From Microcebus murinus (lineage: Eukaryota > Chordata > Mammalia > Primates > Cheirogaleidae): DNA of 64,000 nucleotides. Each line of letters begins with the position of its first letter. Position 1 is the first letter of the stretch. Shown piece by piece: positions 37,358 to 50,361 of the stretch. Location: assembly GCF_040939455.1 (NCBI RefSeq), contig NC_134109.1, positions 68,302,501 to 68,366,500 on the forward strand, written 5' to 3'. The notes under the pieces were generated by a model that saw only the letters and a program-made list of their open reading frames with translations, was not told where the DNA came from and did not search any database. The translations under genes and the position numbers were made by a program.

Positions 37358-40300
37358 ATGCAGCTGCTCCTGCTCCTGCTGGCCTTCTTCCTGCCCCCCG
37401 GGGCACAGGCAGGTGAGTGACTGTCCCCAGGCCCAGAGGCCCAAGCCCATCCCACAGATCTCCTGCCCCTTCTGCACCTGCCTGATCCTTCTATCTACCA
37501 AGGATATTCTGAACCCCAGCTCCAGTCCCTCTGCAGACCCCCCAAGCACGATGCTAGATGAGCTCTCAGCAGGAATGCCAGGGCACCAGACTGTTCTCAG
37601 GAAGAGCCAGTGGGCACCATCCCCTCAACAGGCCTCACCCTTGTCATCTGGAAGCGTGTGGCAGAGGGTGGGAACCTGGAAATGAGAAAATAACAAATTT
37701 TCCTAGAGGTGGCAGGGTGGGCCCCACTTCTGCGTCTGGGGTAAAGACGTGCTTCCCTCACTGTCTGTCAGAGAGAGGCCAGAGGTCAGCTGACCCAGAA
37801 CTGCTGGAATCACTGGCCTCCAAACACAGTTTTGTCTTTGCTTAGTCTCAAGCCACCCCGTCCCTTTATTCCCAGGCCTTTGGTGACTCCCTTCTTTCCA
37901 AGGATGAGCCGCTGTGGCAGATCCCAGCTTCTGTGCTTTCCAGAATCCCACAGCACTGTCCTACCCACCCGCATCCAGAGGCCAACTAGCGCCATTCCTT
38001 CGCGCAGCCACCAAATAATCATTGAGCACCCACTGCATGTCAGGCCCTGGGAACTAGGATGTGACAATATCTAGATCCCTAAACTTACATCCTGGCCATT
38101 AGAGACAGCGCTATCCTCACTATCACAGGACTCATCGGGGTCTTGGGAACTAACTTGGAGCAAAGAAAAGTCAGGAGGGAATGATCGGGAGCCTCTGGGA
38201 TTTCACTGTGTCTGCGAGGTCTGTTCCCCCAGCTATGTGTGGAAGAAAGATTTAGAGACCAAGGACAGTTGTTCTTCCCTTTTTCAGAGGAGGAAGTTGA
38301 AGCCCCTTCCCCCAGGCGCCTCTAAATCCAGGCTGCCCCCAGCTCCCAAATGCCCAGCCCTTCTGGAGCCACAAAGCAGATGCCCAGCCAGTGGCCTCAG
38401 AGGGTGCACACAGGCAGACGCTCTTTTCTTTCAGAGGAGATCCTGGGTGGCCATGAGGCCAAGCCCCACTCCCGCCCCTACATGGCCTTTCTTCAGTACT
38501 CTGTTCAGGGAATTCCGAAGATATGTGGCGGATTCCTGATCCGAGAAGACTTCGTGCTGACAGCCGCTCACTGTTGGGGAAGGTGAGGAGGAAATTTCCA
38601 CACCCTCCTGCGAATACTCCACAGACACCACTGTCTGGACACATGTGCAGGGCGCTTCATGGAGAGAGAGGGTGGGCGAGTAAGTCCCGTGGAGGGAGAG
38701 GAAGTTTAGCATCACAGGCACTGCTGAGGACAGAAAAGACCAGAGTGATCACGCCTGTCATATGCAGAGCTGGAGACATGCTTCAGCATGAGAATGGAAA
38801 CCAAAGCAGTCTCACCTGTTTCCCCAAGGGAAGCTGATGCCTGAGAACCACTAGTGCAATTAGCAGAATGCTACCTCCTGGGACACTCCTATCCCCTCAG
38901 TTTGGCCTCAGCTGCAGCCCTGCCCTGCCCTGGCTGTCACCTGCTCATCATGGCTCTTGGGCTGTACCCCTGTGACTCTAAACACCCTCAACCCCTCTCT
39001 GCTGTCCATGCAGCTCCCTTACGGTCACCCTGGGGGCCCACAACATCAGGAATCAGGAGAAGACCCAGCAGGTCATCCGTGTGAGAAGAGCCTTCCACCA
39101 CCCAGCATATAATTCTAATGATTATTCGAATGACATCATGTTGCTGCAGGTGAGGCAAATCCTGCTGCTCTCGCTCTGCTGGTCCAGTTGCCCCTCCGGC
39201 TTTGACACTGTCTCTTCTTCCCTCCTTCCATCTGGCCACGTGGCCAGTCCCTGTGCCTCAGAGGAGAGAGGGGACAACTCAGCCCCAGCATGGTGCCCAG
39301 GCCCAAGAGGCCACTGGCTAACCTGAACTTTCTTGCCTCTTTCCCACCAGCTAGCGACAAGAGCCAGGCTGACAGCAGCTGTGCGGCCCCTCAAGCTGCC
39401 GATGAACAACGTTCAGGTGACGCCAGGGAAGAACTGCAGTGTGGCCGGCTGGGGCGGGACTGACCTGGTGGGCAGAGGCTCAGACACGCTGCAGGAGGTG
39501 ATGCTGACCGTGCTGCACGACAGGACGTGCCAATCACTCTTCAACCACAATTACCACAAGGCCATCGAGATTTGTGTGGGGGATCCAAAGATAAAGAAGT
39601 GTTCTTTTCATGTGAGACTATGCATGTGCTGCCTAGGCTGTGGGGAGAAGGAAGTTTGGGGATGGCCAGGGACCTGGACACCCAAGCAGTGGGAGACACC
39701 CTCTCCCACCAGGCTGTGATCTCACTCTTGGAATGAGAAGAGGGGAGCAGCCCAAGCTGGCTGGGGCGCCTGCACGCTCCCCAGGGGATCTCTGGCAAAT
39801 GTTGCTCCTCTGGAAGGATAATTTTGCAACACTCCGCCCCACCCCAGCTCATAGGTATTAAAAAACTGTGCTTCCTGGGGTTGCAATAATTATAACCAGG
39901 TGGCTCCTTGGAGCTGGCACCCAATGTGGTTAAAGGGCTCGTCCTCCAAGGTGTCAGCCCTACTTCCCTCCCTCTGTGTCCTTCAACAGTGACCTGGAGC
40001 CAAATGTCCCACACACCTTTATAAGGAGGGGACCCCAGGGCCTGAGGGAGAGGACCTAGGAGGGCCCCTGGGCTGAGGTGAAGCAGTAACAATGTCCAGG
40101 GTCACAGCTTGGGAGCTGAGGGCCAGGGCCTGTCCTGCCCTCTGGTTTCCAATGCTGGCCATGCACGTTCCCTTCCCTGGAATGGGGCTTGAGATGGCAG
40201 GGACCGAGGGAGCACCAGCTCAGTCCTCCCCCTCTGTTCACAGGGGGACTCTGGAGGCCCTCTCGTGTGTGACAATGTGGCCCAGGGCATCGTCTCCCAT

Positions 40301-40417
40301 GGATACCCCTCTCAGATGCCTCCATGTGTCTTCACAAGGATCTCGAGTTTCCTACCCTGGATAAAGAAAACCATGAAAATGCTCCAACTGCGGAAAGCAG
40401 CCTCACCCGCTTTGTGA
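37358..40417 (+). CDS. GZMB-like: Granzyme B-like serine protease, copy 2 (complete)
   Basis: Exons 37358-37412, 38435-38582, 39014-39149, 39351-39611 and 40244-40417; 257 aa, all splice sites GT-AG. The start is the first ATG of the Leu-rich signal peptide ([11 protein letters not shown]). Activation peptide Glu-Glu, mature N-terminus ILGGHEAK. His57 in TAAHC, Asp102 in SNDIMLLQ, Ser195 in GDSGGP; the three family disulfide pairs are kept. By alignment the residues before Ser195 read C189 S190 F191 H192, and 226 is also Cys ([11 protein letters not shown]), so two cysteines line the S1 pocket base. The usual NVT sequon of exon 3 is lost (LTVTLG). Against copy 1, exon 4 differs at about 52 of 261 bases by hand count, and exon 5 differs mainly in the 217-225 loop (YPSQMP against HPNWTS). 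Predicted to be a granule protease; specificity unknown. Confidence 0.93.
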
Positions 40418-40479
40418 CTGGCCAAGTTCTCTGGACCTGAGCCCACATTCACACTGCGGGAGGGAGGTGCCAGCAGCTG

Positions 40480-40485
40480 AATAAA
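40480..40485 (+). promoter_or_regulatory. Poly(A) signal of granzyme B-like copy 2
   Basis: AATAAA 63 bases after the stop; the same signal is used in copy 1. Confidence 0.8.
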
Positions 40486-40655
40486 TGTACCCTAGCAAAA
40501 TGGGAAGGCTGGTTTGTCATTTATTCATTGACCTCATTCACAGGTACCAGCTCTGTGCTAGGCTGGCCAATGACACAGTTCTGCTGCTTCCTGCTTTCTC
40601 CTCTTCCCTCTCCCCTCACCAACCCCCAATCCCAGAAAAAAGGAGAGACCCAGCT

Positions 40656-40955
<300 letters not shown>

Positions 40956-43900
40956 CCAGCTGCTTCTTATTCAGACCCGTGTCCATAGGGCCTGCCCTTC
41001 TGCCAAGGCTGCAGCTGAGCACCGTCAGGAGAAAACACAGACCACTCTGGGCCTGGGCTCAGGGTGAACTTCTTACCTCCTTCCCCTGTGTTATGTGACG
41101 GACAGGCAGGCACAGCCTGGGGTCTCTAAGAAGGGACACAGGCCCACCCCACGGAGGCTCCCCATCCTTCCCTGCCCCCTTCTGAGCTCAGGGCCCTGCT
41201 CGGCCTCCAGCCTCCCAGCTGCACCTTCTCCGTCCCTGCTGAGAATTCCCAGAGTCCACCGGCTCCTGCCCTCTCCAGACCACGCTGATCTGTGCAGACC
41301 TCTTCCCCTTGTCTCCCAGCCTGGGGTACCTGGCTCATGGCCTGGCCTAGAGGGCCTCACAGGGACAAGGCCCACGCTGGCACCAGGCAGGACCCATGGA
41401 GGACAGGGCTGGCAAAGCCTCTCTCCAGAACACTTGGCCCCATCTCTCCCCTGCACTGGGCCAGCTCAACCCCTCACATCCAGCCCTGTGTGCCCTCATG
41501 CTCATGGTCACTCGGCCACCTGGTCACCTGGTCACTCAGCAGTGCGACCCCTTTCAGCCTGTCCCTTTTGGTCACTGCCAACCTCTAGACTAAGACTCCC
41601 TGCTGGCCACTTGGGCTACATCAGCCTTTTGAATTCAAAAGGATTCCTCTCTGCACAAGGACTGGGAAGCATCAGTTTTTCCATCAATCAACACACACTC
41701 ACCGAGCACTGACTACGGGCCAGGCATTGGGGATAAACAGTGAGCACAACGACAGACTCTATCATCTGAGCCCAAGTGAAACTGACAGTGTCGAAAATTC
41801 ACATCCAAACTGTTGAACTCCCTCCCTATCCTCCAGATTAGTCCACAAGACCTAGATCTAAGTGGGAAATCTATGGGAATGAAGTATTTCCATCTTATTT
41901 TTGTTTCTGACCACAGTTTATATGACTATTTCTACATGTGAGTATAGAAGAGCAGGGTGTGGGATTTGGAAATGACTTTAACCCTTTAGTTTCTAGACAC
42001 AAACTGTGATCACTGGAGCATCCTTTTCACCTAGGTCGGCAGGTGGAGAAGACGACGACGCCCAAGGCAGCCATGTTTTCATTTGTTCTAAAAGTAGCAG
42101 GTGTGACTGTCATTGCGCAGATCCAAATCTCAGTGACTGCTCAGAAACACAGTCCCTGTCATTAGTGCCAGCCCTTTCCCGTACAGAATCAAACTAGAAT
42201 AACATGGTCTGGGGAAAATCTTAGAGAAACTATTTCTCTAAGATCATATTTAGTGGGGAAAAGTTGAGAGATTTTTCTCTAAGATCCCTAAAATACTCTT
42301 CTCTGCCTTGAGCTGAAGGTCAAGCTGACTGCAGTACTGAGCCCCGTCAGTTTGACAGGCAAGAGCAGGGGAACTGGGTCTTCTGATTGGCTGGGGATTA
42401 ACTCATGCGGTTGGGAAGCAGAAATTGTCTTCTTGCACTCATAAGTGCCCAGGTCACAAGACAAGTTGAGTGGCTTCCTTGGTATGGGCCACTGGTCTTA
42501 CTGGGTCAGCTGGTCCACCACCAGCCAGGGCCTGGGAGATAATCACAAAGACCAGCCTTAGGTTTCACGTGCATTATGTGATCTCTGGGAGCAATGAAGA
42601 AAGTTATTAAATTTTATGACCCTTAGGCAACTATAGGAAAGCAAGCTAAGGAACAATTACTGGTTACATTTATTCTGACTATGACCATAATTTTGCATAG
42701 TTCAGGCCTCTACCACAGTTCCCCTCTTATGTCCCTTTATTAATCTTATAAAGTGTGGTTTCAGATTTGTGATAGAATGTGGAAATTAGTGCCATAGGCC
42801 CAGAGTGTCTTTCAGTGAAAAAAGAAACAAAAGACCAGGAGGCTGAAATGCCTGCTCCAACATCAAACAGCCAGGTGGCCACTGATCCAGGGCTGGACCT
42901 AGACCTCCTGACCCCTCAGTCAGTTCTTTCAGCCAGGGGATAAGTGTCCTCTCCAGAACTCCTCCTCACAGTCAAAGGCCTTCAAGGTCATCTGACACCC
43001 CCCATGATGCCTTTCCAGACTCTGCTCAGAAAACTGCCTGGAGTGGAACACCCCAGGCTCACCAGCAACCCAGTCTCTAATAACCCCTGGTGAGCCGGGT
43101 GGTGGGATGGAAACTTCTCAGCTTAGCCATCTCCCACTCATCCTGACCACATGTGACCTTGAATAAAGTTCTCCATGTGTCTGATCCTGTTTCCTATCTG
43201 TACAATGGAAATTTGACAGATGAATTACTAATTATGGCTCCCACCAAGGTTATGGGGATTAAATGAGGTAAGGTATGTAAATCCCCTTGGAATCCTTCAA
43301 ACATAGTAACATCTATACTCCCTGTTGCTCCCTAGCCTAGAAAGAAATAAATGTACATCACAGTTAAAAGTTGAAAGAAGAGCAAATGAACAAGCATTTT
43401 GTGCATACACACCACACACACAATTATACAGTCTAAAGATTGTTTTGAACAAAAATTACCATTCATATCATTTACAAAAGTTGGAAAAAATATTTAAACA
43501 TCTATTACCATGCATCGAAGAGTACTAAAGAAGCAAACACAGGTGTGGCCAGGAGCCCAGAATAGAGGAAAACTAGAGACCTAATACAACATTATGTACC
43601 ACTTTGCCCCCTACATATTCTGCAGGTCACATGCAGCAGCTACAAAACTGGAAATCTGAGTAAATAAAGTTTCCAGCTGTGAACACATACGTAGTTCACA
43701 CTTGAAAAAAATGGTGATGACTAATTGAATGAGGGAAGGAAGAAATGAAAAGAAATAGGTAGGGAAGAAAGAAATCTATAATAAAAAATAAAATTAAATT
43801 ACCTAGTGCTGATGTTTTGGTTCTATCTATCCTGTTCTGGGCATAACTTATTGGGCATAACAAGGCTCTAGGACTAGAGTTTTCAACAGCCAGGCTGACA

Positions 43901-46102
43901 CACTATAGACATTGCAGCAACACGTCCTCATAGTGACATTATGATATATTTATCTGGAAAGATCCTGCCTGTCAGCATGGCTGTGTTTCAGTGAGAAGCC
44001 TGGGCTCTAGCCACCCACGCCCAGGTGACATTCTTCCTCTGCCAGTGGGGAGGGTGGTGGCTACTGGGAAAATGGAGATGCAGGGCAAAGGTGCCCTGTG
44101 ACCTTGGTGGACATGTCTATGAGGCTGATGGACACTTTCCTCTGAGCACCTTTCTCTGCTAAGAGACCTACACTGACCCCATTCAGAGTTATAGAAAAAG
44201 TTTCAATCTTTGACCTTTTTTTTCCAGATTCCATGGAATTTAGTGTATAGTGGTATAGGAAATTAGAAATATTTCACCCCAAAATATATTCCTTTCACAT
44301 ATTTGGGGATGGCTGCCACAGAAGTGATACTTACAAGGCTGTCTTTTGCGGGAGGAAATTTGCATCTGTGGACAATCTCCATTAGAGCAGCCAGGTCTTT
44401 CCTTACCCAATCCACAAAAGACTGACTGAGAGGCTGAAACTTTAAAGTTCTGAAAAGAAACATTTACCATCTGTTCTCTCTGAGGGCTGCTACCTGTGAG
44501 GCTTTACCTGCGTGACAGGACCACCCTTGCCAGCTAAGCTTCCCTTCTCGCTGCCATAACCTGTCTTGCCTCCCAAAACCTATTAGGCTACAATCCAAGC
44601 CCCCATTCTTTATGGACCTCTGTACCTCATACAGGAGCTGAATGTTCATTCTGAAGTTTCCAGTGATACACATTAAATAAAATTTATGTGTCTTTTTCTC
44701 CAATTAGTCAATCTGCCTCATGTCAGTGATTTTCCAGTGAACCATTGCAGGCCAAGGGCCCTGGGTCCCTACAGTAGTGAACATTAGATGCCCTAGAATC
44801 AAACTAAGGTGCTCAGACCCTGGCTGCTCCCTCCTCACTGTGTGAGATCAAGTAAGTTATTTAACTTCTCTGGATCACAACCATTTTCTCTAAAATTACA
44901 GTGTTAACTGAAGAAAATTGACAAGGTTCTGATCTTCTCCTTTGCCCAAAAAATTCCTTTCTAAGGGAGCCTGTTGAGTCACGCCTACAAATGATAAGAT
45001 CTCAGTAAACAGGTTTTTATGATGTGATTTACTTCCCAACCTGATTCCAGTAAAGCGTCACATAAAAGGTAGAAGACCCTTATCCTAACTCAAGCATTTC
45101 TTTCTCCTGATTCATATTCTTTTGGACACAGCCTAACTCTTTCAGCCAATTGTCTATTAAAGAATCCCTAAATCTACCTGTCACTTGTAAGCCACCAATT
45201 TGAAATGTCACATGCTTTGGGGCCAAACCAATGGATGCCTTCCATGTATTGACTTATGGCTTTACCTGTAATTCTTGTCTCCCCGAAATGCATAAATCCA
45301 AACTGTAACCTGGCCATAGCAAGTTCACTTCCTCAAGCTTTCTTGGGTTGGCTCTGGGCCATGGTCCTCAAATTTGGCTCAGAATAAACCTCCTTAAATT
45401 CTTTTACAGAGTGTATCTTCTTATCTGTGGGCAGCTCATAAATCTGCAAAGGAGAGCTTTATTTCTCACAACGGGTTGCAGCCTGTGGGTGGCCATCCTG
45501 GCAGGCCGGGAAACAGAGCTCCAGGCAGAACCCAGAGATGGCAGCTTGGAGGGATGCACAACAGAAACAGGAATTCATGCCGAGCGACATGGCCAAACAC
45601 ACATATTAAACAAGCTATAGGAGGAGTCATCAATATTATGAAAGAAGACACATGTGTATGCACAATCAAGCTTCATGCCCCTCTATGGGGTCCGTGTTCA
45701 GAACTGGCCGCCCTCTGCATGTCAAAAGGTGAAACAAGGACATGAATACTCTCTCTGCACAAGCTCCGAAGACTCCATGGTTGCTGTTCTCCCCTCAGGA
45801 AAGAAGGCTGGTCTGGATCATGAGACTGGTTTCTGTTTGGCCCTTAGGGAAAAAGCATGATGGCCGTTAGCAAGGGAGGAAGCGTAATGAGAGGTCTGAC
45901 CTCCCATCCTGTCATGGCTAGAATTCAGTTTTACGGTTTCTTGGGGTCCCCTTGGCCCAGAGGGAGTCTGTTGAATCACCAGGAGCTTAGGATTTTATTT
46001 TAGTTCACAAGAGATAGTATCAAAACCTTACATAATTGTTGGACATATAAAGAACATAAAACCACTTAAAAACATAAGACCGCAACAAATTTTAGTTACT
46101 AT
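40956..46102. other. Intergenic spacer of unit B, no gene seen
   Basis: Collinear with unit A 3617-9440, except that the two Alus of unit A are missing at about 43510. One frame of about 205 codons (41095-41712) is open here, but it is broken in unit A and has no recognisable domain. The inverted repeat of unit A recurs near 42218-42244. Confidence 0.6.
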
Positions 46103-46493
46103 TGTTGTGTCCAAGAATTCTGTATCCCAGAACAGAATGTCAGAGTAACAAGCTCACACCAACATTAGCAACAAATGGAGGTTTGCTTAAGCTAGCTCGA
46201 GCTAGGGTCCAGGTCCCCAGAGCACCAGCTCAGTGGTCTCTTTAGACCAGGACCCTTGGCAAGGTTTTAGCACAGGTTTTATACTTTGAGTTGTGCAACT
46301 CAGGTTACTGGTTACAAGTGTTATCCGGAGCCCACCCAGCACCCACACATCCCACTCAACCAAGCTGTTCACGCACTGATCATGCAGGCCGTGTATTGAT
46401 TTATTGATTGGTTGGCCAGGTCCCAGGGACTTTGTATTACCTTATCAGGTACTGCCTTACCAGTTTCCTCCCTGGGGCCTTGTTTGTTCTCTC

Positions 46494-46525
<32 letters not shown>

Positions 46526-46629
46526 GTAGAAGTCTATCATGGCTTCAGTCAGGCTAAGTGGCAAGCAAGCAAGCAAATTACAAAAGCTAAGGAACAGAAG
46601 CCAAGGTAGCGGTTAGCTTGCATCCCACA
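46103..46629 (-). mobile_element. Solo LTR (class I type likely), unit B only
   Basis: A 527-bp insertion relative to unit A, starting TG (tgttgtgtcc) and ending CA (catcccaca), flanked by a 4-bp duplication CTAT (46099-46102, 46630-46633), the size typical of gammaretrovirus-like ERVs. A TATAAAA reads on the minus strand near 46280, suggesting that orientation. It contains a run of about 27 T at about 46494-46520. The exact family was not recognised. Confidence 0.75.
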
Positions 46630-46633
46630 CTAT

Positions 46634-48040
46634 TATGATATAAACTACTTGTTTTCTCACTTTCCAACAAACTAATTAGCCATGTACTGTCTCCAAGGTA
46701 CGTTTTAAATTTTTTCTTGCACTTGTCACTGTATTTCATTTCAATCAACATTCTTAACATCATCAAGTCACAGAATGTTTTTTGCTGTCATCTTATCTTT
46801 GACTACTTATTGGTCACATATTCAGGTAGGCCAGGCAGAAATGTTGTAAGCCCTGATGTTCTCTAGCTTACAGGCACCAGATCTCCTCAAAATATTTAAG
46901 AAAAGGTATCCTAGCCCACATGCTGTGGAGAACTGTGCTCTTTTACCTATGACTTCTATCAGACCAGACCCCTAGTCCTGATCCCAAATGACAAGCTATA
47001 TTGCATCACTGTTCCCTGGTACCTATCTTCAGAGACATGGAGTGAACCATCTAGCCCACCACACATAACTGTTATTGGCCCAAACCCCAAGTTACCTTAG
47101 GGCATCATTTCCATCAGCCAGCCACTAGGTAAGCTGGACCAGAAACAAAACCACCAAGCTAAGGTCCTGGACAAATCCTAAATCAGATGAGTGAGGGAAC
47201 ATCACTACCAGTAATATGGCAAATAAATAATATGTACTGTCAAGCATAGAATCTATAAATATAAGAGAAAGAGAAAAGAAACATGAAATACGATTTGCTT
47301 CTATTAACAACTTTCCTTAAGCACCAATGAATCATATCTTCCTTTCTTCCTTTTGAAAATGTAGAAGAGAGCTGTCACCCAGGAAAGAGTGAATGGGGGA
47401 AGCAAGAGCACCAGAGAAGAGATGTCGCCCCTTCAGAATGTTGAGACAGTGACAAAGGAAGAGGAGAGATTTGAACAAACTAATTGAGGAGATTTCACTT
47501 AATCCATGAGACATGCGCCAGACCTGCACAGCAAGTGTGGTGAAATACATCCCTCATAGTAGATACTAGTTTGCTAGCAATGGGCCACGTCAGCCCACCT
47601 GTGTCTTGAGCTGCACGTCAAGTTCCCAGGCACCCAAGCATTTCTCAGCTGTTCTGCCTCAAGGCACTCTCTAAAGCTGGAGGAATTGGTTCCATCCAAG
47701 AGCAGGCTCAGCCCTCAAGTACAGAAGAGTTAACACTCCCAGAGACAACATTCAACCAATTAGGGATGGGGAGTGGCAAGCTAATGACCCAGCCTCCTGA
47801 ATTTCAGAAAGACAATGCTGACATCCATTCTTTATGGATCCTCAAAGAGCCCCCAGCAGAATACAGCTCTGGCTCCCACAGCAATAAACACCTCGGGCAT
47901 GCACTCTGGGTTAGCTCTCCTTTTCCCATCTCCTTCTTCCTACTTCCTTTCTCCAGTACCCTGGAATTACCTCTCAAATGAATTAATTACCTCTAATGCT
48001 TGCCTCAGGCATGGTCTTTCAGGGGAATGCCCAAATTAAG
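46634..48040. other. Intergenic, no gene seen
   Basis: Collinear with unit A from about 9450 to 10950. It holds the single-copy form of the 107-bp repeat near 47597-47695. Confidence 0.55.
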
Positions 48041-48501
48041 ACATTACTGTATTGGGTTGAATAGTATCACACCCCCAAAAAATTTATGTTCACCCAGAAT
48101 CTGTAAATGCACATTTGTTTGGAAATAGAGTCTTTGCAGATGTCACCAAGTTAAAATGAGTTCATGCTGGATTAGGATGGGCTATAACCCAATGGCTGGT
48201 GTCCCTTTAAAAGACGGAAATTTAGACACAGACACACAGAGAAGAACACCATCTGACAACAGTTACAGAGATTGGAGCAATACATGCATACACCGCGGAG
48301 TGCCAAGGATTGTTGGCTACCCCTAAATTGTGGGAGAAGCATGGAACAGACTCCCTGAGATGCCTCCAGAAGGAACCAACTTTGCTGATACCTTGATTTC
48401 AGGCTCCTGGTTTCCAGAACAGTGAAGGAATAATTTTTGTTCTTTGTTGCCATCAGCTTGTGGTACTTTGTTATGGCAGCCATAGTAAACTAGTACAATA
48501 C
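48041..48501 (+). mobile_element. MaLR-type solo LTR (paralogue of 10951-11405)
   Basis: Same hallmarks as the unit A copy (ggaaatagagtctttgca, ctccagaaggaaccaact, ttgtggtactttgttatggc), so it predates the duplication. Confidence 0.75.
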
Positions 48502-50005
48502 CCTCAAGTGTATTAGTCAGGGTCCTCCTCAAAACTCAGGAGCCCTGCAAATATTTTAAAACAGAAGGATTTTATGACAGGGAACCGATTCCATGAGAGA
48601 AGCTAAAGAGGGAAAAGGGAAGCAATCCAGAGAGGAGCAGTATTAGGAAGCTGCTGCCACACCTAACTGGAGTGTGGAGCCGTTGGCAATGTTTCTAGAA
48701 CCCCAGGTCACCTGGAAGGATCTGAAACTATATCTTGCCTGCTACGTGAGAGCTGGAGGCAAAAGAGGAGCAGGGGTGTCATCCAGAGACAGTTCCTGTG
48801 TCACAGAGCAGAAAGATGATGGCTGCATCTGAAAGCAACCTGAGCAAGGAACCAAACCAACAACCCCACTCCAACCCCACAAGATTCAAAGAATAGAGTT
48901 CGAGCTCTTCTTTTTAAAATAAAATACTAGGATCCATGCTAGCTCTGGTACAAGGTAAGATCTGACGGATGAAACACACTATGAAAAAACAGTGTCAGAC
49001 AGTAATGATCATGGCAGTACAAAGAATGGGAAGCCCTTCATGAGTCAGGTCTCTGTAAAGCCCTGTCCAAGCAAGGGAATGATTGAATCTTCTTCCATCT
49101 CCACTCAGCAATCTTCTCTATAGGTATTCAAATAATTCAATTTCACTCTTTTGTAGATGACATAGTAATCTTTCTCCAGGGAATTTATCCTAAAGAAGGA
49201 AAAGGGGCTTTGTGCAAGAAGATGCTCATCATATATGTATAATAGACAAGATTGCAGTAGATAAAAGAGATGCAAATTACAAAGTACCAAAATTCTATTC
49301 AATATGAATACAGAAGTCATTAACTATGCTATATCCATGCAGTGGAATATTTTCCAGCCATTGAAAAGGACTTTAAGAGCCCCAAATTCACTGAACACAG
49401 CAACTGAAAGTTGACCAAAAAAAGCAGAAATGGCTGATAAACATGAAAAAGTAAAATCTCCAGAGTTTTAAAGTGAAAATTAAAACTAGAGATACTTGCT
49501 GGTGTCACATCTACAGGACAGAATAAGATGCAGTTATTAACAATTGCACTATTTAAGTTCTCACTTCCGAAGTGTGAGCCAAGCATAGAGACTTCCTTCC
49601 AAAGCACAGTATGGATAAAGAAACATTAAAAGAGTAATTTTACAGTGGGAAATCTGACAAACACTACCTTAGCCAGATGATAAAGGTCAACAGTGATAAA
49701 TCAGGTTGATAGTATGTAACCTTGATATAAATGGCAGTTTATTTCTGTGATCTTCCACCAAAAACCCATAATTCCAGTCTAATCATGAAAAAACATGAGA
49801 CCAATCCCAATAAAGGGACACTCTGCAAAATGCATGGCTACAATCCCTCAGAAATGTCAAGGTCATCAAAAACAAGCAAAGTACCAGAAACTATCACAGC
49901 CCAAAAGAACCTAAGGAGACATGACAATCAAATGTAACATGGTACCCTGAGTAGGATCCTGGATCAGAAGATCCGAGGAAGGATATTAGGTAAAAACAAA
50001 CAAAT
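48502..50005. other. Intergenic, decayed repeats
   Basis: Collinear with unit A 11406-13005. Bases about 49150-49560 hold the paralogous decayed LINE-like sequence. No gene was seen. Confidence 0.4.
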
Positions 50006-50349
50006 AGCAATGGTGATATAGCAACTCTTATATATTCCTGGATAAAGCTGGAACCCATCCTATTAAATGAAGTATCTCAAGAATGGAAAAACTAGCACCA
50101 CATGTACTCACCAACAAATTGGTATTAAGGGATCAACACCTAACAGGACATAGAGGAGTAACATTTATTGGGTGTAGGGAGGGTGGGAGGGGGGAGGAGG
50201 GGATGGGTGTATACAAGCATGAGTAAGATGTGCAAGGTTTGGGGGATGGACATGCTTGAAGCTCTTACTCGAGGGGGGAGGGGGGCATGGGCAAAGTAAG
50301 TAACCTTAACACTTGTACCCCCATAATACACTAAAATAATAAATAAATA
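50006..50349 (+). mobile_element. LINE-1 3' end insertion, unit B only
   Basis: End of ORF2 and 3' UTR of a LINE-1: 'ggggggaggaggggatgg', then 'cttgtacccccataatac' and an (aaat)n tail. Flanking direct repeats resemble caaacaaat (about 49997-50005 and 50353-50361), partly obscured by the A-rich site. Unit A has no such insertion here. Confidence 0.85.
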
Positions 50350-50361
50350 AACCAAACAAAT

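Noticed and set aside
39541..40092. A 183-codon minus-strand open frame
   Set aside because: It overlaps exon 4 and intron 4 of granzyme B-like copy 2 in antisense and is not kept as one frame in copy 1.
41095..41712. A 205-codon open frame downstream of copy 2
   Set aside because: Its unit A counterpart (from 3756) is broken, there is no domain or splice context, and the composition is that of GC-rich spacer.
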